From Ensifer sp. IC4062 (lineage in GTDB: Bacteria; Pseudomonadota; Alphaproteobacteria; Rhizobiales; Rhizobiaceae): a stretch of 64,000 nt of DNA. A program made the position numbers and the translations under genes. Below the pieces are notes generated by a model, which saw nothing but the letters and a program-made list of their open reading frames with translations, searched no databases and was not told where the DNA came from. The stretch spans positions 33,939 to 97,938 of the forward strand of contig NZ_JADYVD010000028.1 in assembly GCF_020193575.1 (NCBI RefSeq). The letters run 5' to 3'. Below are positions 1-9,461 of the stretch, piece by piece (position 1 is the first letter of the stretch; each line of letters opens with the position of its first letter).

Positions 1-548
1 AGCGGCAATATCAGCGATGACAAGGCCCTCCTCGCCTCAGCGATCTCCGCTGTGCTCATTTGCGCGAAATCGGCCTTGCGGAAAAGCTCGCGACCCGAAA
101 CCGTGTAGCGAGCGTCGACCTCAATTTCCGGTTCGTCGCGCGGTGAACGGGCATCGTCCCTTCCTGCGAGAAGTGACTCGCGGAGGCGCTCCTGGCCGGC
201 GCGCCTCGTTCGATCTTCAACCTGCCGCTCCGGCGCAGTCGGTGACAGGAGCGCGATCATCTTCTGGACGAGGTCGCGTGAGCGCCAGAAAAGGTTGAAC
301 GCTTCGTCGAATACAGTCTGATCCTCATGGCGCTTGACGAAGGTGCATTGAAGGGCCGCGTAGAATTCGTTGCGGGAACCGATCCCTATCAAAGTAACGG
401 CATCAATGGCGTCGGCAATGGCCGCCGGACCAATTCTCATGCCCGCCCTTCGAAGCGCACGGGCAAAGAAGACGATGTTGTCAGCAAGTTTGCCCTCGCC
501 AAGCGCGATCGGAGAAGCTGCCGTGCGATCAACCTGCTCGTCCACCAT
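1..548 (-). CDS. VWA-domain (CoxE-like) protein, partial
   Basis: The first 182 residues of a protein that reads off the left edge; the C-terminus is missing. The ATG at 548 lies 5 bases after the stop of the MoxR ATPase gene, so the two are almost certainly one transcript. The visible part (KLADNIVFFARALRRAG, then FVKRHEDQTVFDEAFNLFW) matches the N-terminal region of CoxE/VWA proteins that are regularly encoded just after a MoxR ATPase. The von Willebrand A domain with its MIDAS site would lie beyond the edge and cannot be seen. In this family, MoxR and VWA proteins act together as a chaperone pair for assembling or inserting metal cofactors in enzymes. The client is not evident here. Confidence 0.8.
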   Translation of the reverse strand, partial: MVDEQVDRTAASPIALGEGKLADNIVFFARALRRAGMRIGPAAIADAIDAVTLIGIGSRNEFYAALQCTFVKRHEDQTVFDEAFNLFWRSRDLVQKMIALLSPTAPERQVEDRTRRAGQERLRESLLAGRDDARSPRDEPEIEVDARYTVSGRELFRKADFAQMSTAEIAEARRALSSLILP

Positions 549-553
549 GGCGG

Positions 554-1483
554 TCAGCCCTGCGCCTGCAGTTCGGCCTTGACCTCCGCAAGCAGCTTGC
601 GCCCCTCCGCACCCTCGATCCGCGCGATATCATCCTGGTATTTGAGCAATGTGCCGAGCGTGTCGGCGATCGTTTCCGGATCGAGCGCCAACCGGTCGAG
701 TTCGGTGAGCGCTGTCGCCCAATCGATCGTCTCCGCCACGCCGGGGTTCTTGAAAAGATCGATCGCCCGCAGTCTTTGGACATAGGCGACGAGTTCCCGT
801 GATAGGTTGGCGTTGCAGCCGGGCACCTTGCGCCGGATGATCTCCAGTTCCTGCGCCGCCCTCGGATAGTCGACCCAGTGGTAAAGGCAGCGCCGCTTCA
901 GGGCGTCGTGAATTTCCCGGGTGCGGTTGGTCGTGATCACGACGATCGGCGGCTCGTCCGCCCTGATCGTCCCGAGTTCGGGGATGGTGACTTGAAAATC
1001 GGAAAGGACTTCCAGAAGGAAAGCCTCAAAAGCTTCGTCGGTACGGTCTAGTTCGTCGATCAAGAATACTGGAGCCCGGCCCGTGCCGGCGGATATCGCC
1101 TGAAGCACCGGGCGGCGGATAAGAAAACGTTCGGAGAAGATGTCGCCTTCGATCCTTTGGCGGTCGACCATGCCGGCCGCTTCCGAAAGGCGTATCTCCA
1201 GCATCTGCGCCGGGTAGTTCCATTCATAGACGGCCGAGGAGACGTCGAGCCCTTCGTAGCATTGCAGTCGGATCAGGGGACGATCGAGCGAACGCGCAAG
1301 GACCTTGGCTATCTCGGTCTTGCCGACGCCCGCCTCGCCTTCCAGAAATAGCGGGCGCTTCATTTTCAGGGCCAGGAAAAGCACCGTCGCAAGCTGAGTT
1401 CCGGCGAGATAGTCCTGTGCCTCCAGCATGGCCAGAGTCTCGTCGATGGATTGCGGCAGCCTTCCCGTCTCGTGCTTCGCCAT
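554..1483 (-). CDS. MoxR-family AAA+ ATPase
   Basis: A 309-residue AAA+ ATPase. Walker A (GEAGVGKTE) lies near residues 49-57 and Walker B (VFLIDELDRTDE) near 139-150. The segment IVVITTNRTREI resembles sensor 1, and a C-terminal helical lid follows. The start is supported by GGAGGA a few bases upstream of the ATG. MoxR ATPases remodel or mature metalloenzymes together with a VWA-domain partner, and that partner starts 5 bases downstream. A flavin reductase-like gene lies upstream on the same strand but 24 bases away, so it may share the transcript. Family assignment is firm; the target enzyme is unknown. Confidence 0.92.
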   Translation of the reverse strand: MAKHETGRLPQSIDETLAMLEAQDYLAGTQLATVLFLALKMKRPLFLEGEAGVGKTEIAKVLARSLDRPLIRLQCYEGLDVSSAVYEWNYPAQMLEIRLSEAAGMVDRQRIEGDIFSERFLIRRPVLQAISAGTGRAPVFLIDELDRTDEAFEAFLLEVLSDFQVTIPELGTIRADEPPIVVITTNRTREIHDALKRRCLYHWVDYPRAAQELEIIRRKVPGCNANLSRELVAYVQRLRAIDLFKNPGVAETIDWATALTELDRLALDPETIADTLGTLLKYQDDIARIEGAEGRKLLAEVKAELQAQG

Positions 1484-1507
1484 GTTTCCTCCGTGGCCGA
1501 AGAAAAC

Positions 1508-2035
1508 TTATAGCGTGTGGTATCCCCGGTCCACATAAATGAGCGGCGGCTGCTTCTCCCCGAGGCGCAGATCGACGACTTCGCCGAAGAGGATGAGATG
1601 GGTCGCCATGATCTTGACCTCGATGAGGCGGCAGTCGAAAGCGACGACAGCGTCGGTGAGGATGGGCGCGCCGGTGGCAAGCTGCGTCCATTGGCCGAGC
1701 GCGAAGCGCCGGTCCATGTCGAGCTGATCGCGACCGGAGAAGGCATGGGCGAGCGCCTTGTGCGTCTCGCCAAGCACATTTAGTGCAAAAGCACCGGAGC
1801 GAGCGAAGATATCGTTGCGAGGATTTGCGGCATTGAGGCAGGCAAGGATCGTCGGAGGATCATCAGATACGGAGCAGGACGCCGTGATCGTGACGCCGCG
1901 CCGCGCGCGCCCATCGGCCGTGGTGATGAGCTGCACATGAGCAGACATGCGGCTCATCGCGTCGCGGTAACTTATCGGGTCCAGTCGGGTCTTCTCCAAC
2001 ACATCTCTCTCCGGATCGATGTCTTGCACATACAT
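1508..2035 (-). CDS. Flavin reductase-like domain protein
   Basis: A 175-residue protein of the flavin reductase-like (DIM6/NTAB, split-barrel FMN-binding) family. Typical features are SYRDAMSRMSAHVQLITT near the N-terminus, the core GVTITASCSVSDDPPTILACLN, then FALNVLGETHKALAHAFSG. Family members use NAD(P)H to reduce free FMN or FAD, often for a two-component monooxygenase. No oxygenase is adjacent, so the partner is unknown. The gene ends 24 bases before the MoxR ATPase on the same strand. I see no signal peptide, so it is presumably cytoplasmic. Confidence 0.85.
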   Translation of the reverse strand: MYVQDIDPERDVLEKTRLDPISYRDAMSRMSAHVQLITTADGRARRGVTITASCSVSDDPPTILACLNAANPRNDIFARSGAFALNVLGETHKALAHAFSGRDQLDMDRRFALGQWTQLATGAPILTDAVVAFDCRLIEVKIMATHLILFGEVVDLRLGEKQPPLIYVDRGYHTL

Positions 2036-2194
2036 AGACTCTCACGGAAAATATGAAACCCGGCCGCGCGAGATTCTTGCGAAGCAGCGGCATAGTCATG
2101 GCGTGATCGGAATGACGAGCTCCTGCGGTGCGATCTTTTCCTTTGACGGAGAGAGACACATCCTTAAAAGATGGCGTCGTTGCGGGAAAAATAC

Positions 2195-3283
2195 ATGTTT
2201 AGATTGATTGTTAAGAGCATCGTTGTCGCCGGATTGATATCGGCCTCCCCTGCCCTTGCTGCAGGGTTGAAAGTTGCCGTCGTGGCTCCCACCGAAGGGC
2301 CTTTCGCCATGCTTGGAAAGCAGATGGTGGACGGCGCCTCCTTTCAGGTGGACGAGCGTGGAAGTCAGGTTATCCCGATCGCCGAAAGCTGCGATCCCGC
2401 TGGCGGCGAGGCGCTGACGAAGGCGCTGCTGGCGAGCGGCGCGGAGGCAGCAATCGGCTTTCTCTGCACGGAGAGCCTCGAAGCTGCCCTGCCCGCCCTG
2501 GCCGAGGCTCGCATTCCTGCAATCACGCTCAGCGTCCGCTCCGACATTCTGATGGAGGACGCGCTCAAGAAGAATTGGCCGTTTTTCCGGCTGGCACCGA
2601 GTGGAAAAGCCGAAGCCGCGGCGATCACCGACGTCATCGTCGCGAACTGGAAGGGCAAACCGCTCGCGCTCATCGACGACGGCACGATCCATAGCAGGGA
2701 GCTTGTCGAAAGCGTTCGTAACGCACTTGCCGAGATAGGCGTGACGCCTGTGTTTACCGATACATACCGCCCGGCGCAGGAACAGCAGGTCAGCCTGGTC
2801 CGGCGACTGGCGAAGAGCGGCGCTACCCACATCTTTACCGGAGGCGACCGCTACGATACCGCCGTGATTGCGCGGGATGCGAAGGCTGAAAAGGTTCCGG
2901 TAACCCTGCTTGGTGGCGACGTACTGAACGCCGCCGACCTTGATGTGCCGCTTGAAAACGGAGTGCTTGCCGTGACGGTTCCGGAGACGTCTCGGTCGAG
3001 CGAAGCCGCAGCCGTCGCAAAGGCGATGCGCGCAAGCGGGATCGAACCGGAGGGTTATGTCCTGCCGGCCTTCGCCGCCATATCGCTGCTCGAACAGGCA
3101 AAGGACCAGGCATCCAAGGACGGAAGCGCGCTTCCCGAAGCCCTGCTGAAAGTGCCCTTTGCAACGGTTCTTGGGCCAATAAAATTCAACGACAGCCACG
3201 AGAGGACCGACACGCCCTACCGGTTAATGAAATGGCAGGACGGTCGCTTCGTCGCGGCCACGGGCGCGGGCGGTGCGGATTGA
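2195..3283 (+). CDS. Periplasmic ligand-binding protein (branched-chain amino acid ABC type)
   Basis: About 362 residues with an N-terminal signal peptide (MFRLIVKSIVVAGLISA..ALA) and the type I periplasmic-binding fold of Leu/Ile/Val-type receptors (LKVAVVAPTEGPFAMLGKQM). I chose the ATG at 2195 over an in-frame ATG at 2171 because the signal peptide begins there; neither has a convincing ribosome site. No permease or ATPase gene is adjacent, so it is an orphan receptor or is used by another transporter. Similar proteins occur near PQQ-dependent dehydrogenases in other bacteria, but none is here. Its stop codon overlaps the start of the next gene (TGATG), so the two are probably translationally coupled. 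Confidence 0.82.
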   Translation: MFRLIVKSIVVAGLISASPALAAGLKVAVVAPTEGPFAMLGKQMVDGASFQVDERGSQVIPIAESCDPAGGEALTKALLASGAEAAIGFLCTESLEAALPALAEARIPAITLSVRSDILMEDALKKNWPFFRLAPSGKAEAAAITDVIVANWKGKPLALIDDGTIHSRELVESVRNALAEIGVTPVFTDTYRPAQEQQVSLVRRLAKSGATHIFTGGDRYDTAVIARDAKAEKVPVTLLGGDVLNAADLDVPLENGVLAVTVPETSRSSEAAAVAKAMRASGIEPEGYVLPAFAAISLLEQAKDQASKDGSALPEALLKVPFATVLGPIKFNDSHERTDTPYRLMKWQDGRFVAATGAGGAD

Positions 3284-4281
3284 TGCACAAGGGGCCGAAG
3301 AATCTGATTACCGATGTCGCGGGCCTTTTGGTCGGCAACGCCGAAGACCACCGGCTGAAGTCCGGTGTCTCGGTCGTGCTTTGCGAACAGCCTGCGACGG
3401 CAGCGGTTCAGGTTCTCGGCGGTGCGCCTGGCACGCGGGAGACGGATCTGCTCGCACCGGAAAATACCGTCCAAACGGTGGACGCTGTCGTACTCTCCGG
3501 CGGTTCGGCCTTCGGTCTAGACGCCGCCTCCGGGGTGCAGGCCGCGCTTCGGGAGATGGGACGCGGTTTCGAGGTCGGCCCCCACCGAATTCCGATCGTC
3601 CCGGCGGCAATTCTCTTCGATCTCGTCAATGGCGGCGATAAGGATTGGGGACGCTTCTCGCCCTACCGCGAGCTCGGTTATAATGCCGTGCGCGCGGCCG
3701 ATGCTACATTCCTGACCGGAAGCTCCGGTGCCGGTACGGGCGCACTGACCGCTACCTTCAAAGGCGGCCTCGGCTCGGCGTCGACGGTGCTCGCCAATGG
3801 CATCACGGTCGGGGCGCTCGTGGCCGTCAATGCGCTCGGTTCCGCAACGATCGGCAGCACCCGCCATTTCTGGGCCGCCCCCTTCGAGCTTGACGACGAG
3901 TTCGGTGGTCTCGGCTACCCGGCCCCGATGCCGCAGGATGCGGCGCTGCCGCGCCTCAAGTTCCGCGAGCGACAATCGGCCGCCGCGAATACGACGATCG
4001 CCGTTATCGCGACCGATGCGGTGCTCATCAAGGCTGAGGCGAAGCGGCTGGCCATCGCCGCGCACGACGGCTTTTCTCGCGCGTTATGGCCATCGCATAC
4101 GCCGCTCGACGGCGACCTTGTCTTCGCGCTGGCGACCGGCGCGAGCGGCAAGGCGCTTCTGCTTGAAGACTTCATCGATCTTGGCGCTGCCGCGGCCTCG
4201 GCGATGGCTCGCGCGATAGCACGCGGCGTTCACGATGCCGTTGCGGCCGACAACGATACGAAGCCGTCCTGGTCGCAATAG
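3283..4281 (+). CDS. P1 (DmpA/S58) family peptidase
   Basis: A 332-residue protein of the DmpA/BapA beta-aminopeptidase-like fold (Ntn hydrolase). Family signatures include NLITDVAGLLVGNAED, the glycine-rich VDAVVLSGGSAFGLDAASGV, and AGTGALTATFKGGLGSAS. Members self-cleave and then use the new N-terminal residue as nucleophile. I do not assign the cleavage site with confidence here. The reading frame is open upstream to 3232, but the TGATG overlap with the binding-protein gene fixes the start at 3283. I see no signal peptide. The pairing suggests uptake plus hydrolysis of a small peptide-like compound; that link is inference. Confidence 0.83.
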   Translation: MHKGPKNLITDVAGLLVGNAEDHRLKSGVSVVLCEQPATAAVQVLGGAPGTRETDLLAPENTVQTVDAVVLSGGSAFGLDAASGVQAALREMGRGFEVGPHRIPIVPAAILFDLVNGGDKDWGRFSPYRELGYNAVRAADATFLTGSSGAGTGALTATFKGGLGSASTVLANGITVGALVAVNALGSATIGSTRHFWAAPFELDDEFGGLGYPAPMPQDAALPRLKFRERQSAAANTTIAVIATDAVLIKAEAKRLAIAAHDGFSRALWPSHTPLDGDLVFALATGASGKALLLEDFIDLGAAAASAMARAIARGVHDAVAADNDTKPSWSQ

Positions 4282-4474
4282 CCCGGTATGAGGCAAAGTG
4301 TGCGGGGTTTTCCGATCGCATCCTCCGCCTCAACTTATTGGAACCGATGACGTTTATGACGTTAGGTCGGTTCGGCCTAAAGTCATCGCGATCCAGGCGC
4401 TCGGCCATGGCTTGTCTCCGATGTTGTTTGCGCGTCGGCGGAATGCTATGGCGCGGGAAACATTGGAGCCTGTC

Positions 4475-5152
4475 ATGACTCATCCCATCCGCATTGCCCC
4501 GTCGATCCTGGCGTCCAACTTCTCGAAGCTTGGCCAGGAGGTTCGCGATGTCGTCGAAGCCGGCGCTGACTGGATCCATCTCGACGTCATGGATGGCCAT
4601 TTCGTGCCGAACATCACCTTCGGCCCGGACGTCATCAAGTCGCTGCGTCCGCATACGAGCGCAACATTCGACTGCCATCTGATGATTTCGCCCGCCGATC
4701 CCTATCTCGAAGCTTTCGCCAAGGCCGGCTGCGATATCCTGACGGTGCACGCCGAGGCGGGTCCGCATTTGCACCGGTCGCTGCAGACCGTGAGGTCGCT
4801 TGGCAAGAAGGCCGGCGTGTCGCTCAATCCCGCAACTCCGGAAAGCGCTATCGAATATGTGCTGGACACGATCGATCTGATCCTGGTCATGACGGTCAAT
4901 CCAGGCTTCGGCGGACAGAAGTTCATCCACGCCACCGAAGAGAAGATCCGGCGGATCAAGACCATGGTGGGCGACCGGCCGATCGAGATCGAGGTCGATG
5001 GCGGCGTCACGCCGGAGACAGCCGCGCTGCCCGTCAAGGCCGGTGCCAACGTGCTGGTTGCGGGCTCGGCCGTCTTCAAGGGCGATTCTGTCGAGACCTA
5101 TCGCACGGCAATCGACGCGATCCGCAAATCCGCGGAGAAGGCGCGCGGATGA
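4475..5152 (+). CDS. rpe: Ribulose-phosphate 3-epimerase
   Basis: 225 residues, the usual length. Interconverts D-ribulose 5-phosphate and D-xylulose 5-phosphate in the pentose phosphate and Calvin pathways. TIM-barrel signatures are complete: [25 protein letters not shown] with the metal-binding His and Asp, [12 protein letters not shown] and EVDGGV. The frame is open upstream, but homology begins at [10 protein letters not shown] and GGAG lies 7 bases before this ATG. The downstream DUF2259 gene starts inside its last codons (ATGA overlap), forming an operon that leads to purB. Confidence 0.97.
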   Translation: MTHPIRIAPSILASNFSKLGQEVRDVVEAGADWIHLDVMDGHFVPNITFGPDVIKSLRPHTSATFDCHLMISPADPYLEAFAKAGCDILTVHAEAGPHLHRSLQTVRSLGKKAGVSLNPATPESAIEYVLDTIDLILVMTVNPGFGGQKFIHATEEKIRRIKTMVGDRPIEIEVDGGVTPETAALPVKAGANVLVAGSAVFKGDSVETYRTAIDAIRKSAEKARG

Positions 5153-5892
5153 GCATACGGGCGGTCGTGACCACATTGCTCCTGGCAGCGGCGACGATTG
5201 CGGCCGCTGAGGTGCGTGCTGGAGACTTTGCCGCGTTGCAGCCGATCGGCTTTTCGTCCGATGGCAACGTCTTCGCCTTCGAGGAATATGGCGTCCAGGA
5301 CGGTTCCGGCTTTCCCTATTCGACGATTTATGTCCTCGATACGCGTAAAGACGCCTTCCTGCCTGGCGCCCCTGTCCGCGTCGTCATCGAGAAGGACGGT
5401 GGCGCATTGCACGAAGCGCGCCGCGAGGCGCAACGCCGTGCCGCACCGCTGATCGATGCTTACCGCTTGGCGGACATGCCCGGGATACTGGCCGCATATA
5501 ATCCCGTGACTGAAAGAAACAGCGCAGACCACACGCTGAGCTATGATGCCTTTCCGGCCAATGAGCCGTTCCGCAGGAGCTACGCGCTGAAGCTCGAGGA
5601 GAAGAGTTTCGAGCCTCAGGGCGTGTGCAGCAGCTTCTTGAAGCAGGTCAAGGGTTTCCGGCTGGTGATGACGGAGAAGGCCGGGAAACCAGCAGCGGAC
5701 CTGTTGCAGGAGGACACGCGCATCCCCGAAAGCCGTCGCTGTCCGACGGCTTATCGCATTGGTGGCGTCGTAACCCGTATCAACAATGACGGATCCGAAG
5801 TCCATGTGATCATGATCCTGGTCAAATCGCTCGGTTTCGAGGGCTCGACAGATGGCCGCTGGATTGCCCTGCCGGTACGGCTTCCCAAATGA
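5149..5892 (+). CDS. DUF2259 family secreted protein
   Basis: 247 residues starting with a clear signal peptide ([23 protein letters not shown]), so probably periplasmic. The mature part ([53 protein letters not shown]) belongs to DUF2259, a family of unknown function common in rhizobia. The start overlaps the end of rpe (ATGA) and the stop overlaps the start of the following membrane-protein gene (ATGA), so the three are translationally coupled. Confidence 0.85.
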   Translation: MSIRAVVTTLLLAAATIAAAEVRAGDFAALQPIGFSSDGNVFAFEEYGVQDGSGFPYSTIYVLDTRKDAFLPGAPVRVVIEKDGGALHEARREAQRRAAPLIDAYRLADMPGILAAYNPVTERNSADHTLSYDAFPANEPFRRSYALKLEEKSFEPQGVCSSFLKQVKGFRLVMTEKAGKPAADLLQEDTRIPESRRCPTAYRIGGVVTRINNDGSEVHVIMILVKSLGFEGSTDGRWIALPVRLPK

Positions 5893-6449
5893 CAAGTGAT
5901 GAGCATGCCGCCAAATCGCCAGTGCTTTTTTCCGCTGTCGGGCCGGCGAAACGATCGCGGTTGGTGCGCTCGCTCCCCAAGCGGCGGGAAACGCTCATCG
6001 GTGCCCCAGCCTGGGCCTTGGCAATGGCCATATCCGCCTGGCTGGCGCTTTGGCTGCGCGGAAACGAAGCGGACTTCCACCTCAGGGACATCTTGCTGCT
6101 CTACGCGATTGGCGGCCTGCTGTCTTGGCCGCTTTCGCTGTTCGCGGCGCGTTATGCAGCGCATGGACGAGCGGTAGAGACTCGCTTCGCGGCGTTTCTC
6201 CTGTGCCTGATCGCAGGCACCGCAGGTACGACGGCATGCCTCTTCGCCTTTGACTACCGGATATTCTATGCGCAGTGGCATGCGGCTGCGGGCACGCGCA
6301 CATGGCTCTTCCAGTTCCTGTTCACGTCGCTCGCCGCGCTCTACCAGTTTCTGGTCCTCGGCGTCCGGCTCTACCTACCGCTCGGACTGGCCGCCCTTGT
6401 CGTCGCGAGCCTTTGGTTTGCGCGATCGGACATGCGCCAACGGCGTTGA
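5889..6449 (+). CDS. Conserved integral membrane protein, function unknown
   Basis: 186 residues with about four predicted membrane helices, roughly at residues 36-58, 64-88, 98-120 and 140-172. The N-terminus is cytoplasmic-looking and basic. I recognise no catalytic motif. The start overlaps the DUF2259 stop (ATGA) and purB follows 62 bases later, so it is the third gene of an rpe operon. This gene order is typical of rhizobia, but no role is known to me. Confidence 0.75.
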   Translation: MTSDEHAAKSPVLFSAVGPAKRSRLVRSLPKRRETLIGAPAWALAMAISAWLALWLRGNEADFHLRDILLLYAIGGLLSWPLSLFAARYAAHGRAVETRFAAFLLCLIAGTAGTTACLFAFDYRIFYAQWHAAAGTRTWLFQFLFTSLAALYQFLVLGVRLYLPLGLAALVVASLWFARSDMRQRR

Positions 6450-6511
6450 GCTTGGTCGCCATCTTTGATAGAGGCACAGCCATCCTTGACAGACGACGAA
6501 AGCTTAAGCCC

Positions 6512-7813
6512 ATGATCCCCCGTTATTCCCGGCCGGAAATGGTGGCCATCTGGTCGCCGGAAACGAAATTCCGTATCTGGTTCGAGATCGAGGCGCATGC
6601 CTGCGATGCCCTCGCCGAAATCGGCGTCATCCCCAAGGAAGCGGCGAAGACAATTTGGGAAAAGGGCGGCGCGGCAAAGTTCGACGTTGCCCGGATCGAC
6701 GAGATCGAGGCCGTCACCAAGCACGACGTCATCGCTTTTCTCACCCACCTTGCGGAGTTCGTCGGGCCTGACAGCCGTTTCGTCCATCAGGGCATGACCT
6801 CGTCGGACGTGCTCGACACCTGCTTCAACGTGCAACTCGTGCGCGCGACGGACCTCCTGCTCGCCGACCTCGATAAGCTGCTTGAAGCGCTGAAGCGCCG
6901 TGCTTTCGAACACAAGGACACGGTCACCATCGGCCGTTCGCACGGCATCCACGCCGAGCCCACCACATTCGGCATCAAGCTGGCGCTTGCCTATGCGGAA
7001 TTCGATCGCTGTAAGCAGCGCCTCCTGGCCGCACGCGAAGAGGTTGCGACCGGCGCCATTTCCGGCGCTGTCGGCACCTTTGCCAATATCGATCCACGGG
7101 TCGAGGAGCACGTCGCAAAGGCTCTCGGCCTGAAGCCGGAACCGGTCTCGACGCAGGTCATCCCGCGTGACCGCCACGCCATGTATTTCGCGACGCTCGG
7201 CGTCATCGCCTCTTCGATCGAGCGTCTTGCGACGGAAATCCGCCATCTGCAGCGCACCGAGGTGCTGGAAGCCGAGGAATATTTCTCCCCCGGCCAGAAG
7301 GGCTCCTCGGCCATGCCGCACAAGCGCAATCCGGTCCTGACGGAAAACCTGACCGGCCTTGCCCGCATGGTCCGCGCCTTCGTCGTACCAGCCATGGAAA
7401 ACGTCGCGCTCTGGCATGAACGCGATATTTCGCACTCCTCGGTCGAACGCATGATCGGACCGGACGCGACGGTGACCCTCGATTTCGCACTGGCGCGGCT
7501 GACCGGCGTCATCGACAAGTTGCTCGTCTATCCCGAGAACATGATGAAGAACCTGAACAAGTTCCGCGGACTTGTTCACTCCCAGCGCGTGCTGCTCGCG
7601 CTCACGCAGGCCGGCGTTTCACGCGAGGATGCCTACCGGCTCGTTCAGCGCAATGCCATGAAGGTATGGGAGCAGGGCAAGGATTTCCTTGAGGAATTGC
7701 TGGCCGACATCGAAGTTCGGGCGGCGCTTTCGGAAGAGGAAATCCGCGAGAAATTCGATCTCGGTTACCACACCAAGCATGTCGACACGATCTTCAAGCG
7801 TGTCTTTGGCTGA
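6512..7813 (+). CDS. purB: Adenylosuccinate lyase
   Basis: 433 residues, normal length. Catalyses two steps of purine synthesis: SAICAR to AICAR, and adenylosuccinate to AMP, releasing fumarate each time. The fumarase/aspartase-superfamily signature SSAMPHKRNP is intact. Other conserved blocks are MTSSDVLDTCFNVQL and GRSHGIHAEPTTFG with the catalytic His region. The reading frame is open upstream to 6275, but homology starts at MIPRYSRPEM. It closes the rpe gene group and lies about 6 kb before the other pur genes. Confidence 0.97.
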   Translation: MIPRYSRPEMVAIWSPETKFRIWFEIEAHACDALAEIGVIPKEAAKTIWEKGGAAKFDVARIDEIEAVTKHDVIAFLTHLAEFVGPDSRFVHQGMTSSDVLDTCFNVQLVRATDLLLADLDKLLEALKRRAFEHKDTVTIGRSHGIHAEPTTFGIKLALAYAEFDRCKQRLLAAREEVATGAISGAVGTFANIDPRVEEHVAKALGLKPEPVSTQVIPRDRHAMYFATLGVIASSIERLATEIRHLQRTEVLEAEEYFSPGQKGSSAMPHKRNPVLTENLTGLARMVRAFVVPAMENVALWHERDISHSSVERMIGPDATVTLDFALARLTGVIDKLLVYPENMMKNLNKFRGLVHSQRVLLALTQAGVSREDAYRLVQRNAMKVWEQGKDFLEELLADIEVRAALSEEEIREKFDLGYHTKHVDTIFKRVFG

Positions 7814-7831
7814 CAACAACAAGACAGGCTG

Positions 7832-7935
7832 CTGCATGATTCCTTAAATCGGAATCGATTTAGGGACAAAATCATGCAGAAGCTCAAAGTTCTACAGCGA
7901 TCTTTGCGCGTCTGATTAGACGCTCGGCGCTGTAG
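7832..7935. repeat. RIME-like intergenic element, copy 1
   Basis: Two adjacent palindromes. The first is bounded by CTGCATGAT/ATCATGCAG and contains ATCGGAATCGAT. The second runs from CTACAGCG through GCGCGTCTGATTAGACGC to CGCTGTAG. This matches the two-palindrome layout of the Rhizobium-specific intergenic mosaic element. Seven related copies occur in the window. It sits just after purB. Confidence 0.8.
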
Positions 7936-8082
7936 TCTCGGCGCGGGACATGGTGATGTTGTGCATGAATACAAACGCTCGCATTCGGTGCATTTTGTTC
8001 GAGTGCGGGCGAGCTTATTAGCAAGTTGTTCAGAAGTAATGTGAGAACTTCCATATCTGTCTAATCAGGTTTCGGGGAAGCC

Positions 8083-8391
8083 ATGACTTACAGGGACAGT
8101 GTTCAGCGCGCATCGCCGCGCACGCAGACGAAAATAACCGGTAAGGTTACCTGCAAATTCGGGTCGAGCAACGGGGTTGTCAGGGACCTTTCCGACGAGG
8201 GTATCTGCTTCCAGCTGCTTTTCGACATCGGTGCCCAGACCGGACAGGAAGTGACGATCCAGAGCGAAGAGCTCGGCTATCTGACGGGGATTGTGCGCTG
8301 GTATCGCGGCGACAAGATCGGCATCAAGCTGAAGCTCTCGTCGAACACCGCGGCGCAGATCTCATCCTATTATAAATACTTCCGCCCATAA
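8083..8391 (+). CDS. PilZ-domain protein
   Basis: 102 residues forming a single PilZ-like domain (VRDLSDEGICFQLLFDIGAQTGQEVTI, then LTGIVRWYRGDKIGIKL). PilZ domains bind cyclic di-GMP through an RxxxR and a (D/N)xSxxG motif. Here the second motif reads DLSDEG, which fits. The first may be RASPR near residue 9, which also fits, though spacing should be checked. A GGDEF-EAL protein lies 2 kb away, but shared regulation is only inferred. The gene stands alone between purB and a convergent gene. Confidence 0.8.
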   Translation: MTYRDSVQRASPRTQTKITGKVTCKFGSSNGVVRDLSDEGICFQLLFDIGAQTGQEVTIQSEELGYLTGIVRWYRGDKIGIKLKLSSNTAAQISSYYKYFRP

Positions 8392-8437
8392 CCGCGCCGT
8401 CATCGGGCGGCGAACCGATGAACTCGCGCAAAAACAA

Positions 8438-8464
8438 TCGCGGCGATCTTCGAGATCGCCGCGA
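8438..8464 (-). terminator. Rho-independent terminator for the DUF2189 gene
   Basis: A perfect 12-bp stem (TCGCGGCGATCT) with a 3-base loop. On the minus strand it is followed by TTGTTTTT, so it terminates the leftward DUF2189 gene. It also separates that gene from the convergent PilZ gene. Confidence 0.85.
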
Positions 8465-8485
8465 CGCCGTTGAAGGACCTGCCGT

Positions 8486-9301
8486 TCAGCTTTGGCGGCT
8501 GGTCGACTCCGGTTCCACCATCTTCCGATAGAGATGCCATGTGGCGTGGCCGAAAATCGGCATGATGACGGCCAAGCCGACGAAGACCGGTATGGAGCCA
8601 ATCACCAGTCCCGCTGCGATGATGAGGCCCCAGCAGGCGACCGGCACCGGATTGGTGAGTGTCGCGCGGATCGAGGTCTCGACGGCCGCGACGGCGCCGA
8701 CATCGCGGTCAAGCAGCAACGGGAAAGTAACCACGCTGATCGAGAGCACGATGACGGCGAAGACAAAGCCGACCGCGTTGCCGATAACGATGAGATTCCA
8801 ACCCTCTGGCGTGCCGATAATGCCGTTCCAAAAGGCCGAAATCGAATTCGGCGGAACCGTTCCGAAAATTCTGACGTAAAGCGCCTGTGCAACCAGAAGC
8901 CAAGCAATGAATATAACGAACAGCATGGCGGCGACTGCCAAAATCGAGGGCAACGCCGGCGAGCGGTGCAATCGCAAGGCGTGCGGCCATGATGCATCCA
9001 TGCCCAACTCACGGCGCCGGCTGATCTCGTAGAGGCCGATTGCCGCGACAGGACCGATGAGGGCGAAGCCGGACGCAAGCGGATAGAGCAACGGTAGCAT
9101 GTTTGCGCCCGCACTCCAGGTTATCAGTACTGCACCGGCGATAGGGTATATCAAGCACAAGAAAACATAATGCGACGGCTTCTCGCGAAAATCATCCAAG
9201 CCGAGACGCAACGCATCGAACACATCCGCAATGCCAATCTTTCGTATACCGATATGCGAGACTCTCGCATTCGCCCCCGACAGGACATGGAAAGTTGTCA
9301 T
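8486..9301 (-). CDS. DUF2189 family integral membrane protein
   Basis: 271 residues with about six membrane helices. The soluble N-terminus contains IGIADVFDALRLGLDDFREKPSHYVF, which leads into the first helix and is typical of DUF2189 (inner-membrane proteins of unknown function). Paired helices run through to IPVFVGLAVIMPIFGHATWHLYRKMV near the end. Expressed leftward, ending at a clear terminator at 8438-8464. I see no operon partner. Confidence 0.85.
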   Translation of the reverse strand: MTTFHVLSGANARVSHIGIRKIGIADVFDALRLGLDDFREKPSHYVFLCLIYPIAGAVLITWSAGANMLPLLYPLASGFALIGPVAAIGLYEISRRRELGMDASWPHALRLHRSPALPSILAVAAMLFVIFIAWLLVAQALYVRIFGTVPPNSISAFWNGIIGTPEGWNLIVIGNAVGFVFAVIVLSISVVTFPLLLDRDVGAVAAVETSIRATLTNPVPVACWGLIIAAGLVIGSIPVFVGLAVIMPIFGHATWHLYRKMVEPESTSRQS

Positions 9302-9461
9302 GGCTCACACTCCTCAACGAACCAGAGCGGCCACGGACCCGCGACAGCGGTAAAACTAGCCGCTGTCAAACCGCGACCGGCGCCTTCGATTATACAGAAA
9401 ATGCGGCCTCTGTCGCCTGTGCCTTGACTTCGGCGCTTTTCATCTCCAAATCGCCGCAATC

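Noticed and set aside
2096..3199. A 367-codon open frame opposite the binding-protein gene
   Set aside because: Shadow frame; its sequence shows Arg/Gly/His bias typical of antisense translation.
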